In this document: positions 16,309-25,065 of the stretch, piece by piece | Layout of the letters: each line of letters opens with the position of its first letter | Position numbering within the stretch: position 1 is the first letter of the stretch | Position numbers and translations under genes: made by a program | Source: JAHCHG01 sp965214585 | GTDB lineage: Bacteria; Acidobacteriota; Blastocatellia; Pyrinomonadales; Pyrinomonadaceae | Assembly: GCA_965214585.1 (NCBI GenBank) | Contig: OZ243957.1 | Location: 1,364,001-1,428,000 of the forward strand | Reading direction: 5' to 3' | Length of the DNA: 64,000 nt | The notes under the pieces: model-generated | What the model was told of the DNA's origin: nothing | What the model saw: only the letters and a program-made list of their open reading frames with translations | Database searches by the model: none

Positions 16309-18048
16309 GTGAAAAATTTGTGCCGTTTTTTATGCGGTTTTGGTTTTATAATTTTGTTGAGCGCGGGCTTTGCTTTGGCAAGCGGAAACGAATCGAAGAA
16401 TCGCCGGAGAGCCGAAGTTTCTTATGATATAAAGGTCGTTCCGGCGGGTCCGACACAGGCGGAGATCAATCAGGCAAAGGCTCGCATTCAAAGATACGCG
16501 AAAATTCAAAATCTGCTCAAAAATGTGAAGCATCGCTTTATTTCGTTTGATTACGTCGAAAACGGAGATAAACTGCCGACTCATTTTCAAGCGGTTTTTT
16601 TCGATTATACGAATGACAAAACATTCGTTGCCACAGGCGATTTTGCCGGCAAGGAAAAAATCCGCGTCAGCGAAGCCGATTACGATCCGGGAATTAACGA
16701 TGAAGAAATTGATGCGGCGTATCGTTTAATCAAAGCCGATTCTTATTACGGAAATCTGTATAAACAGGGAAAAATCAGATTTTACGAACCGATGCCGCCG
16801 ATCTCGGATGTAAGCGGCGAGAGGCTCGTCAACGTCGGAATCAGAGATGTTTCGGGAAAGGGAAATCAGATTGTCGGGGTAAGTTTCAAGAACGGCAAAA
16901 TAGTTCATTATCAAGGAGATGCGCCGCTGACGGCGGTTGTTCACGACGACACTTGCGGACCTCATTCGGCGGATCAGGAATTTACCGGACCCGGAGTTGC
17001 GGGACAATATCAATTGACCGTTTCGCAAAACGGTGCGCCGCTTTGGGAAATGCTTGTCATACGTCCTTCGGCATCTTCGGGAACTCACCGTTCCGGCATC
17101 GAACTGCGCGACGTGAAATATAAAGGAAAAACGGTTTTCAAAAGAGCGCACACGCCTGTTCTAAACGTGCAGTATGATCCGCGTCCGGGTCAATTAAATT
17201 GCGGTCCTTACCGCGATTGGCAGTATTCGGAAGATTATTTCGACGCTCCGGCGGAAGGCGCGGTTGATCCCGCGCCCGGCATCAGAATCGTCGCCGACGG
17301 AAAAATCGCCCGCACGATTTTGAACACAAATAACGATTTCGGCAATTTTCAAGGTGTGGCAATTTATCAGCAGGATGTCGGTTTCGGAAAGGAAATCGTT
17401 TTAATTACGGAAATGAACGCCGGCTGGTATCGTTATATGGCGGAATATCGTTTTGCTCCCGACGGAACGATTCGCCCGCGCTATGGTTTCGGCGCAACCG
17501 AAAATGCCTGCACTTGTGCCAGACATCAGCACCACGTTTACTGGCGTTTCGATTTTGATATTGTTAATCCGGCAAACAAATTGTTTCAGATCGAACGCGG
17601 ACGAAAATTTATGTCGCCGATAAAAACCGAAGACATACGTTTTAACAGGTATCAGACAAACCGCAGCGTTCTAATTCAAAATTCAAACGGCGACGAAGCG
17701 TATCTGCTCGTGCCGAATTTGACCGATGGAATTGCCAATTATTTTCACAAAGCCGATTTCTGGTTTTTAAAATACAGAAGCGTTCCGGGCGGCACGGCTT
17801 TGGCAAACGAAATTGACGACGCTTACAGATTTTACAGCGGAGAATGCACGGATACGACGGGAAGCTGCATCAACATCAATTCGTTTGCGAACGGCGAATC
17901 TCTCGTTGATGAAGATGTCGTCGTTTGGTATGGAGCGAGTTTCAAACACGATGAAGAAGCCGAAGATGATGATAATTCAATTGACGCGCCGCAAATTTTA
18001 ACCGGCGATCACGTTGTCGGTCCCGATCTGCGTCCGGTTCGCTGGTGA
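16309..18048 (+). CDS. Exported copper-amine-oxidase-like protein with altered TPQ motif
   Basis: A 579-residue protein with a signal peptide (FGFIILLSAGFALASG). The start is GTG with GGAGG 6 bases before it. The last 250 residues follow the copper amine oxidase core: AGWYRYMAEYRFAPDGTI, RHQHHVYWRFDFDI (H406, H408, the H-x-H copper pair), DVVVWYGASFKHDEE (a likely third histidine) and HVVGPDLRPVRW. In true enzymes the cofactor tyrosine lies in N-Y-[DE]-Y; here the matching place reads W373-Y374-R375-Y376. Activity as an amine oxidase is therefore uncertain. It follows the ATP-grasp gene by 78 bases. Confidence 0.75.
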   Translation: MKNLCRFLCGFGFIILLSAGFALASGNESKNRRRAEVSYDIKVVPAGPTQAEINQAKARIQRYAKIQNLLKNVKHRFISFDYVENGDKLPTHFQAVFFDYTNDKTFVATGDFAGKEKIRVSEADYDPGINDEEIDAAYRLIKADSYYGNLYKQGKIRFYEPMPPISDVSGERLVNVGIRDVSGKGNQIVGVSFKNGKIVHYQGDAPLTAVVHDDTCGPHSADQEFTGPGVAGQYQLTVSQNGAPLWEMLVIRPSASSGTHRSGIELRDVKYKGKTVFKRAHTPVLNVQYDPRPGQLNCGPYRDWQYSEDYFDAPAEGAVDPAPGIRIVADGKIARTILNTNNDFGNFQGVAIYQQDVGFGKEIVLITEMNAGWYRYMAEYRFAPDGTIRPRYGFGATENACTCARHQHHVYWRFDFDIVNPANKLFQIERGRKFMSPIKTEDIRFNRYQTNRSVLIQNSNGDEAYLLVPNLTDGIANYFHKADFWFLKYRSVPGGTALANEIDDAYRFYSGECTDTTGSCININSFANGESLVDEDVVVWYGASFKHDEEAEDDDNSIDAPQILTGDHVVGPDLRPVRW

Positions 18049-18080
18049 TAAAATATTACTTCAATTTGTAATTGTGCTTT

Positions 18081-18210
18081 GGGAGTGCAGGCATCCCTGC
18101 TTGCAAGTTTGACGTTTTTTGGCAAACTAATTGTCGTAAAAACTCCAGATGATAATCTTCGTTCAAGTGCTGAAAAACGCACTTGTGCAAGCAGGGATGC
18201 TTACACTCCC
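18081..18210. repeat. Palindromic repeat, GGGAGTGCAGGCATC family, copy 2
   Basis: GGGAGTGCAGGCATCCCTGC at the left is answered by GCAGGGATGCTTACACTCCC at the right, 130 bases in all. It is related in plan and sequence to 1074-1222. It occupies the middle of the 343-base gap before the next secreted-protein gene; the rest of the gap shows nothing else. Confidence 0.7.
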
Positions 18211-18391
18211 ATTCTGATCTGCATACACTTGGGTTAGACTCTGAAACTTTTCAATTATTTCCAAAAAACTCGTTGAACTTTTCCGCTTGAATTTGTTAAA
18301 CTACGTTTATCCCAATTTAAACCAAATCGGTTTTTCGGGACATCAACAAAGATTTTCTTCGATAGAGTGCTTTAATTCCAGAAATTTAACT

Positions 18392-19066
18392 ATGCAAAAT
18401 TACAAATATTCCCGTTTAACAATAATTTTTTCGCTGTTTTTAATTTTTCAGTTTGCAGATTCGGCAATTGTAAACGCGCAAAAGTCGGAGAATACGCCGG
18501 AGTTGAGCGTTGCCGGAATTGAACTCGGCAACCGCGAATCGGCTAAAAAATTTCTTACCGAAGGTTTCTCGCCGCGTCCCGAAGAAGACGGGCGCGTGAG
18601 TTACTATTTTTACAACGAATGGGGAACGCAGGTGATGAGATTAACCGCCGATTCAGCCGATGATCCGTATTATCTGACCGAAATCGAGGTTTTCGGAGTT
18701 AATCGCAAATATACGAATACTCATTATGTCGCCAAAGATACCGGATTATTTGTAACCGAGAATGGAATTTTTATCGGTTACAGGCAATCCGTTGCATCAA
18801 TTATAATCGGCATTCCAAACGTCGGGCGCAAAAACAGAATCGGACCCAACGACGTAGTGGACATCAAAGGCAAACCGCTTGAAAGAAAAAAAACCGATAA
18901 CAAACGCGAAGTTGTAACTTATCAAATTCCCGATATTAAATTGTCCGACGAAAACGCAGCCGCCGATTACACCGCGCGATACGAGTTTTACGAAAAGAAA
19001 CTGCGAAGATTTTCTATTAGTATAGACGTGAAAGATAAAAATCCGAATAATGCCGAAGTAAACTAG
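18392..19066 (+). CDS. Secreted protein of unknown function
   Basis: A 224-residue protein. The ATG at 18392 starts a signal peptide (KYSRLTIIFSLFLIFQFADS, cleavage near VNAQ); an upstream extension to 18287 would bury it. The mature region opens with LSVAGIELGNRESAKKFL, a helix-strand motif also seen in other exported acidobacterial proteins where it describes how a value scales along a series. The remainder is charged and strand-rich (VTYQIPDIKLSDE). No family is recognised. Confidence 0.65.
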   Translation: MQNYKYSRLTIIFSLFLIFQFADSAIVNAQKSENTPELSVAGIELGNRESAKKFLTEGFSPRPEEDGRVSYYFYNEWGTQVMRLTADSADDPYYLTEIEVFGVNRKYTNTHYVAKDTGLFVTENGIFIGYRQSVASIIIGIPNVGRKNRIGPNDVVDIKGKPLERKKTDNKREVVTYQIPDIKLSDENAAADYTARYEFYEKKLRRFSISIDVKDKNPNNAEVN

Positions 19067-19140
19067 GCATTGATGATTAAGTGCGCGAAAAACCCGATAA
19101 ATTCAGGTTACAAATATGAAGCATTTGAGTTTTGAGAAAA

Positions 19141-19276
19141 CGGGCGAGAGAGCAATCCTTCTCGACCTATCAATTTATTTTTCTTTTCTTCTTTTACTTT
19201 ATCCTAAACAGATTATTACCATTAACTGCCCAAGAATAAAAAGATTGTAGGTCAGGAAGGGTTGCTCTCTCGCCCG
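19141..19276. repeat. Palindromic repeat CGGGCGAGAGAGCAATCC
   Basis: A left arm of 28 bases (19141-19168) is answered by 19249-19276 with three or so mismatches; the loop is about 80 bases and AT-rich. It is the only copy of this family in the window. Together with MITE-like copy D it fills most of the gene-free 19067-19624. Confidence 0.7.
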
Positions 19277-19332
19277 CTTTTCAGGCTTCTGTTTCTCTAA
19301 TGCGGCTCAATTTATTTGGCTCTCTATTACTA

Positions 19333-19514
19333 AGAAGCTGTTTGGAAACTCAAAAAAAACGTAACGCCGCCATCTTGGCGGCAGTCTTGGTGGCTTCCAG
19401 CCGCCAATTCAAGCGTTACTTGCTTGAATGTCAGAGAAAAACAAATGAATTTGGCGGCTGGAAGCCACCAAGACTGCCGGCTGGAAGCCTGCGATACAAT
19501 TGCCAAACAGCTTC
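19333..19514 (-). mobile_element. MITE-like element, GAAGCTGTTTGG family, copy D
   Basis: 182 bases in the opposite orientation to copies A-C: it opens AGAAGCTGTTTGGAAACTC and ends GCCAAACAGCTTC. TA is present at both borders (19331-19332 and 19515-19516). The interior carries GGCTTCCAGCCGCC and its complement. Confidence 0.85.
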
Positions 19515-19624
19515 TAAGAAAATTATCAATTTGACTTTATATTAAAAGTTAAATTGCTTTAAACAAAAAGAAGGAAATAACTTAAAAAATTATTCCCTTT
19601 TTATGATTTAAATTCCGGCGTTTA

Positions 19625-21637
19625 TCATTGATTATAAAATGACGGAACGGCAATATCCGAACCGATTCCGAACTGATTTGCCGAAACGCTGCCATTGGTG
19701 CTGTTTCTGATAAACCAGACTCCGTTTGAAGGACGAAATACTGCAACGTCCGTTTCGCCGTCGCCGTCGTAATCCGCCGGAACGGGAACATCACCCGCGC
19801 TTCCGAAAGTAATTACGTTAAACGCGCCGTTTATGCTGCTAAGACTGTAAAAAGTTCCGTTCGAGTCGCGGAAAATGGACAGATCGGCTTTGCCGTCGCC
19901 GTCAAAATCTCCGATCAGAGGCTTGTCGCCGCTGATTCCGAAATCTCTTATGTTAAACGTGCCGTTTGAACTGTTTATCCGATACCAGACACCGTTTGAA
20001 GGTCGCCAGACGTTTATATCGGCTTTGCCGTCGCCGTCGAAATCGGCAGCAAGCGGAACGTCGCCCGCTGCTCCGAATTGTGCGGTTACAACGGAATTGT
20101 CGCGGCTGTTAAAGATATACCAAATGCCCGTCGAAGGTCGGAAAACAGCGATGTCCGCTTTGCCGTCGCCGTCAAAATCCGCCGGCGCGGGAATGTCTGT
20201 CGGCGTTCCGAAATTTACCGCATCAAATGTGCCGTTTGAACTTCTCAGACGATACCAGACACCGCTTCGGAAAATTGCCGCGTCTGTTTTTCCGTCGCCG
20301 TCGTAATCGCCCGGCACGGGTTTGTCGCCGTTTTGACCGAACTGGAAAATATCAAATCCGCCGCTGCTTTTGGCGATAAACCAAACGCCGTTTGACGGAC
20401 GGAAAATAGACAGATCAGCGCGATTATCGCCGTCAAAATCAAGCAGAGCATTCAGATTTTTCTGCGCCAGACAGCTATCATTTACGGCAACAAAACTTTT
20501 GATCTCACCAATCGAGAAAGGGCAGAACGAAAAATTCGTGTTGTTTGAAACGATTGTGTTCATAATCGTCTTTTCGCAATTTTGCGTGCCGTCGGCGTGA
20601 GTTGCGTTAAAATTGTGTGCGATTTCGTGAGCCGTCAAAAGTTCGTCTATCGGCGAAAAATTAACTCTGCCGTGCAGACTGTAACTCGCTTCGACATTTC
20701 GGCAGATGACTCCGAGATATGCGCGTCCCATTCCCGACAAAGCCTGTTTTGCAGTCCAGAGATGCGCCGCATCGCGCGGAATCTGATTGACCGGATAATT
20801 GGCGTTCCAGTAAGTTCTGAAAGAGAGCAGAACTTCCTGCGTATTTGTCTGCGGATACGGGTCTTGAACCTTCCAAGTGTGCTGAAAGACGACTTCAAAA
20901 GTGATGGCGAGGTCTTTTTGATATACACCTTCGACCATATTCAGAATGCTTAAAATATCTTTATTTGCCTGCTCCGAACCGCCGAGAGCAGTAACATATT
21001 CAAAATCAGCCTCGGTTGCGATTTCGAGAACCGAAAATGAGCGTAGAGGCGAGAAAACTTGTTTGGCAACAATACTTTTGCCGAGTTTGATTTTTTCCTC
21101 CATATCATTTTCGCAAAAATATGTTTTGTCTTCGAGCAAATCTTCGCGGCGGTAAATTACCGATTGATTTTTATCGGCGGATTTTGAAAATCTGCGTGCC
21201 GGTTCGATGTAAAATTTTCCGTCATTTGAAAGAAAATAACCCTCGATTTCTCCGTTCTCGATTGTCAAACGAATTTGCGAACCCTTTTCGCCGACAATCT
21301 CGCCCGCAAATGTATTTACATCCTCTACCTGAATCGGAAAATTGCCAACCGCATTAGTTTCTTCAGCCCTATAACGCGCCGAACGCAAATCGCGCGGATG
21401 CAGATTCAGCAGATAATTTTTCCCCGCCGCCTGCACCGAAAGTTTTTTTGCTTTTCCGGCATCAACGGCGTTGTCATCATATTTCAGAGAAGTATCTATG
21501 TTGATTAAATCGAACTTTTTTAGTGATTTTGATAAATCATCGCGTAATTTATCGGTTTGCGCCGAAATATTTGGAACAAGAAATGTGAAGCAGATTAAAA
21601 GTGACGCAAATTTAAGTAAAGAAAACACTTTGGGCAT
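19625..21637 (-). CDS. Secreted metzincin (M12-type) protease with six FG-GAP repeats
   Basis: A 670-residue exported protein (signal peptide to about residue 26, VPNISA). The zinc site is HEIAHNFNATH: H337, E338, H341, H347. The family usually has glycine where N344 stands. After the catalytic domain come six repeats of about 45 residues, each opening D-[FY]-D-G-D-x-x-[AT]-D and ending in a W/F-containing strand such as RPSNGVWF. They are FG-GAP/VCBS-type, calcium-binding in form and likely beta-propeller blades. GGAG precedes the ATG. It probably acts outside the cell. Confidence 0.85.
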   Translation of the reverse strand: MPKVFSLLKFASLLICFTFLVPNISAQTDKLRDDLSKSLKKFDLINIDTSLKYDDNAVDAGKAKKLSVQAAGKNYLLNLHPRDLRSARYRAEETNAVGNFPIQVEDVNTFAGEIVGEKGSQIRLTIENGEIEGYFLSNDGKFYIEPARRFSKSADKNQSVIYRREDLLEDKTYFCENDMEEKIKLGKSIVAKQVFSPLRSFSVLEIATEADFEYVTALGGSEQANKDILSILNMVEGVYQKDLAITFEVVFQHTWKVQDPYPQTNTQEVLLSFRTYWNANYPVNQIPRDAAHLWTAKQALSGMGRAYLGVICRNVEASYSLHGRVNFSPIDELLTAHEIAHNFNATHADGTQNCEKTIMNTIVSNNTNFSFCPFSIGEIKSFVAVNDSCLAQKNLNALLDFDGDNRADLSIFRPSNGVWFIAKSSGGFDIFQFGQNGDKPVPGDYDGDGKTDAAIFRSGVWYRLRSSNGTFDAVNFGTPTDIPAPADFDGDGKADIAVFRPSTGIWYIFNSRDNSVVTAQFGAAGDVPLAADFDGDGKADINVWRPSNGVWYRINSSNGTFNIRDFGISGDKPLIGDFDGDGKADLSIFRDSNGTFYSLSSINGAFNVITFGSAGDVPVPADYDGDGETDVAVFRPSNGVWFIRNSTNGSVSANQFGIGSDIAVPSFYNQ

Positions 21638-21792
21638 TGAATACTCCTTAGAAAAAATCGTATTGTTGGATTGTCAGAGATAAACGGGGTTTATTTATAC
21701 TCTATTGTTAATAAATGTTTAACCGGGTTTATTTCCAGAGAATTATGAAAATAATTACTAACTATAACAGAAAAATGTTGAGAATATAAAAT

Positions 21793-22248
21793 ATGTGGAA
21801 AAATTTTGCCGGAAAAGTATGGAAAATTACGCCGCGCCAAATACGCTGGCGGGTTACGCGAATCAGTCAGAGCAGATTTACGGCTTCGGTGGCGGCGTTT
21901 ATTTTCAACGAGAAAAATGAAATTCTGCTTCTCGACCACATATTTCGTCCGTTTTACCGTTGGGGAATTCCGGGCGGTTTTCTCGAACACGGCGAAAATC
22001 CGGTGGAAGCGGTTCGCCGCGAAATAGCCGAAGAAACAAATCTCGAACTGAAAAATGTAAAATTATACAGAGTTCGAGCCGTCGGGCGGCATCTGGAGAT
22101 TTTGTTTACCGCCGAATCAAGCGGCGAACTCAAACTGCAAGCCGGCGAAATAAACGATGCCGATTGGTTCAACGTCGGGGAACTGCCAAAACAAATGAAT
22201 TCCAAAGAAAAAATAATGGTCAGGAAAATTTACGACGCGAGAAATTGA
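21793..22248 (+). CDS. Nudix hydrolase
   Basis: A 151-residue Nudix protein. The box reads G-x5-E-x7-REI-x-EE: GGFLEHGENPVEAVRREIAE then ETNLEL, with asparagine in place of the usual glycine after EET. The N-terminal WKNFAGKVWKITPRQIRWR precedes the core. Substrates of this family are nucleoside diphosphate compounds; which one cannot be read. It lies 155 bases from the divergent protease gene. Confidence 0.88.
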   Translation: MWKNFAGKVWKITPRQIRWRVTRISQSRFTASVAAFIFNEKNEILLLDHIFRPFYRWGIPGGFLEHGENPVEAVRREIAEETNLELKNVKLYRVRAVGRHLEILFTAESSGELKLQAGEINDADWFNVGELPKQMNSKEKIMVRKIYDARN

Positions 22249-22350
22249 TAAAATTCTGCGGTTTTTTAGTTCCCGATAAAAGTTTTAATAACAAGCGAAT
22301 TTGTCAAAATTAGTTCGCTTCAGCGAATTCGGAAATAAAAAATTTTATCG

Positions 22351-22356
22351 TATAAT
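22351..22356 (+). promoter_or_regulatory. -10 box before pyrE
   Basis: TATAAT 47 bases before the ATG; the candidate -35 (TTCGGA at 22328-22333, 17-base spacing) is poor. Confidence 0.4.
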
Positions 22357-22402
22357 CGCAAAAGATTTTTTTGTTAATCAAAAAAGAAAAAGGAGATAGT
22401 AA

Positions 22403-23014
22403 ATGGTCAATTTAATTCCTTCGCAGGAATCGGTAATGGAAACTCTGCACAAAACGGGCGCGTATCGGCAGGGGCATTTTGTTTTTCCGAACGGCACGCA
22501 CGCTTCGCATTATTTTCAGATGCCGCTTGCTTTTCGTTATTATGACAACGCCAGAGTTATGGCAGTCGGTTTGAGCCGCAAGTTTCGTATGAACAAAGCG
22601 ATTGCCAGCCGCTTGCCGAAAGTTTCGATTATCAGTCCGAGTCCGGGCGGCATTCCGATTGCGTTCGGCATCCGCGAAGCACTCGGCGCAGAGCAGATTT
22701 ACTGGGCGGAGATCGAAAACGGAAAACGTCAGTTTCGCCAATATATGAAGGACAAAGACATTTATCCGTGCATAATTGTTGACGATCTCGTTCGCTCCGG
22801 GACGGCGATGACCGAAACTTATAATTTGGTTACGGAATACGGCGCGGAAGTGATCGGAATGGGTTCGATTGTAAAATTTGAAGACGCGCCCGGCAAAATC
22901 GAAGGCGTAAAAATCGAATCGCTGGCGGAATTCGACTGCAACTTTTACGACACGGCGGAAGAATGGCGCGAAGAAGAAGGAAACGAATCAGCCGAAGAAA
23001 CCGTTCGGTTTTAA
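22403..23014 (+). CDS. pyrE: Orotate phosphoribosyltransferase
   Basis: Joins orotate to PRPP in pyrimidine synthesis. In 203 residues it shows HFVFPNGTHASHYFQMPLAF at the N-terminus, SPSPGGIPIAFGIREALG in the middle and the PRPP motif CIIVDDLVRSGTAMTE near 123-138. These fit PyrE, although the tail beyond 175 is acidic and longer than usual. AAAGGAGATAGTAA before the ATG is a strong ribosome site. A TATAAT at 22351-22356 is a likely -10 box. Another phosphoribosyltransferase of the same fold is possible. Confidence 0.8.
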   Translation: MVNLIPSQESVMETLHKTGAYRQGHFVFPNGTHASHYFQMPLAFRYYDNARVMAVGLSRKFRMNKAIASRLPKVSIISPSPGGIPIAFGIREALGAEQIYWAEIENGKRQFRQYMKDKDIYPCIIVDDLVRSGTAMTETYNLVTEYGAEVIGMGSIVKFEDAPGKIEGVKIESLAEFDCNFYDTAEEWREEEGNESAEETVRF

Positions 23015-23097
23015 GGTAAAAGGTAAAAGGTGAAGATCAGAATTTCGGGAGGGACGATACTTCTTGAATTTACCTTTACCCTTTTACCTTTTACCTT
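23013..23097. repeat. Palindrome of GGTAAAAGG units between convergent genes
   Basis: AAGGTAAAAGGTAAAAGG (23013-23030) is perfectly answered by CCTTTTACCTTTTACCTT (23080-23097). The left arm overlaps the pyrE stop codon and the right arm reaches the stop region of the convergent acyltransferase gene. It probably acts as a two-way terminator. It is similar in plan to the TAAATGGTAAATAG palindromes elsewhere. Confidence 0.65.
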
Positions 23098-24454
23098 TTA
23101 CCCTCAATTCCTTATAAAGAGCGCGGCGTTCAAGCAGAAGTTCCAAAAATAATTCGCGTTTTCGGATGAACAGCCAAATTGCACGAAACCAGCCGCTGAG
23201 GTCGGCGATTTCTTCAAGTGAGCGCAGAGCGACGTAACCGCAGAAAAATGCGAACGGAATTGAGAGAAGTGCGATTTGCCAACCGAAATAAAAGTATAAA
23301 ACGATTGCTAAAATCAGCCACGTCAGCGGCACGAAAAGTATTGACGAAAGAATTTTGACGGTTGAAACGATGTCGTCAACTCCGTGTTTTGTGTAGCGCG
23401 AGGCGAGAAATTTACTCATTTGATAAGCGGGAAAATGCAGAATCGTGCCGATAAACGCCAACGGCAGAAAAAGCAGAAGCAGAAAAACGCGGACGAAAAA
23501 ATGTTGGAAAATATACAGAAAAGGACGATTTGAAAGCGATAGATTTTCCGGTTCGAGTCCGATTTCGCGCAGTTTTTTTTTGTAGTTTGAAATTCTTTCG
23601 GTAACGCGCTCGGCTTCAAACGGTTCTTTTGTCTGCTTGTTTTCCAAATATTCTCTGACGAATTTGAACTGCTCGGCGAGAGATTCTTCCAGATCGAAGG
23701 TTTCCGAAACGGACAAAAAAAGATTCGCGGCGGCGTTGGCTGTTTCGATTTCCGCGTTCGTTTCGGCATTGAGCGTAACATTTTTCAAGGCATTTTCGAT
23801 TTTGTCGGTCAAATCCGCCACCGCTTCACGCGGCAGATCGCCGTCGGCTTCGGGTTCGACAGGTTCGACGTTTATTGCTTCGCCGAAATATAAAAGTGCT
23901 TCGCTTCTGAATGTCGTTTTGTTCGTGTAGAAAAGCCCGACGGGAACGATTTTCAGATCAATCGGCTCAGAATTTGGTCTAACCGAAAGCGCACCAAGAG
24001 CGATTCGCGCCGCGCCGGTTTTGATCGGCAGAAGTTTCGGCGAATTATGCGAAATTCCTTCGGGAAAAATCGCAATCGCGCCGCCTTTTTGCAATAAATC
24101 GTGCGACGCTTCAAAAGTTTTTAAGTTTTTTGAAACGTCCGCCTCATCAACTCTGCGGTAAACCGGCAACGCTTCGATAACGCGCAAAACGTAGGAAATT
24201 ACGGGCGTTTTAAACAAAGTAGATTTTGCGAGAAACGAAATTTTACGCGGCAGAGCGACAAAAACGAGCGCGGGATCAATCAAACCGTTTGGATGATTTG
24301 CGGCGAAAATCAGAGCGTCTTTATACGGAACTTGATCGGCATTAACGGTTTCGATGCGCCGAAAAAACAGACGAAGCGCAAGACTGACAATCGCGTGCAG
24401 AACGCGCCGAATAAAAACACCCTGACGATTGAAAACCATATCGCCAAGGCGCAT
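23084..24454 (-). CDS. PlsC-type acyltransferase, membrane protein
   Basis: 456 residues. The acyltransferase motifs are clear: NHPNGLIDPALVF (NHx4D form) and FPEGISHNSPKLLPIKTGAA. The N-terminus (FIRRVLHAIVSLALRLFFRR) is a membrane anchor and the C-terminal third has several more membrane segments, so it is longer than classic PlsC. It transfers acyl chains to a glycerol-phosphate-type acceptor. The start at 24454 is chosen because longer in-frame starts overlap the MOSC gene upstream; MVFNRQ a few codons later is also possible. Confidence 0.82.
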   Translation of the reverse strand: MRLGDMVFNRQGVFIRRVLHAIVSLALRLFFRRIETVNADQVPYKDALIFAANHPNGLIDPALVFVALPRKISFLAKSTLFKTPVISYVLRVIEALPVYRRVDEADVSKNLKTFEASHDLLQKGGAIAIFPEGISHNSPKLLPIKTGAARIALGALSVRPNSEPIDLKIVPVGLFYTNKTTFRSEALLYFGEAINVEPVEPEADGDLPREAVADLTDKIENALKNVTLNAETNAEIETANAAANLFLSVSETFDLEESLAEQFKFVREYLENKQTKEPFEAERVTERISNYKKKLREIGLEPENLSLSNRPFLYIFQHFFVRVFLLLLFLPLAFIGTILHFPAYQMSKFLASRYTKHGVDDIVSTVKILSSILFVPLTWLILAIVLYFYFGWQIALLSIPFAFFCGYVALRSLEEIADLSGWFRAIWLFIRKRELFLELLLERRALYKELRVKGKR

Positions 24455-24494
24455 TGTTTTTACTGTTTTAGGCGTATTTTCAAACAATTTGAAG

Positions 24495-25052
24495 TTAGAT
24501 TTTTTTGATCGAATCGCCAACGCGAATTGCGCCCGATTGAATAACTTTTGCATTTATTCCGCGTAGATGAAGTTTTTTTCCAATATCGGAATTAACAAAA
24601 CGCATCGCGTCAAGACCAAAACGCTCGACAAATTTTTTACAGCCCGTGTGCGGAATTTCCGTAACTTCGACAATGGCAGAACCGATGTAAAGTTTACTTT
24701 TCGGCGGAAGATTTTTTTCGCTCAGATCGAAATCAATATAAAGCTGATCGCCCGCAAGTTTCCAACGCTCTCTGCTTTTTGCGACAAGTGCGATGGCGCG
24801 GGAATTCATAATGTTGAGTTGCATTTCAGGATGCCCGAAACCGTCTGTAGTGCGCGAACTTCCGCGCGTTTTCCAGTTATCACCGATCAAACCAAAAGCC
24901 AAATCCAATTCGCCGTTGTCTAAAACCTCTCTTTCACCGACTTTTGGTCGCCTGACAATTAGTTCCAAAATACCTTCATCTTTGGGCGAACGGCGAATTT
25001 CATCCAATCCTGCTTCCAGTTCCTTGAATGTCAAATGTTTCTCATTTTCCAC
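24495..25052 (-). CDS. MOSC domain protein
   Basis: A 185-residue protein. HTGCKKFVERFGLDAMRFV, with its conserved cysteine, then GINAKVIQSGAIRVGDSI are the closing blocks of the MOSC (molybdenum cofactor sulfurase C-terminal) domain. MOSC proteins handle sulfur or reduce substrates on a molybdenum cofactor; no molybdenum genes are adjacent. GTG at 25052, 13 bases after the recR stop, avoids overlap with recR; an ATG at 25118 is also open. It probably shares the ybaB-recR transcript. Confidence 0.8.
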   Translation of the reverse strand: MENEKHLTFKELEAGLDEIRRSPKDEGILELIVRRPKVGEREVLDNGELDLAFGLIGDNWKTRGSSRTTDGFGHPEMQLNIMNSRAIALVAKSRERWKLAGDQLYIDFDLSEKNLPPKSKLYIGSAIVEVTEIPHTGCKKFVERFGLDAMRFVNSDIGKKLHLRGINAKVIQSGAIRVGDSIKKI

Positions 25053-25065
25053 TTTTCGTTTTCCG

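Noticed and set aside
19300..19545. 81-codon open frame across MITE-like copy D
   Set aside because: Same repeat-derived peptide as in the other copies; not a gene.
19640..20450. Regular DNA repeats resembling a CRISPR or satellite array
   Set aside because: They encode in-frame FG-GAP blades of the secreted protease, with a unit of about 135-165 bases.
23546..23565. GGTTCGAGTCC as a tRNA T-loop
   Set aside because: It lies inside the acyltransferase coding sequence and no acceptor stem or anticodon arm can be built around it.
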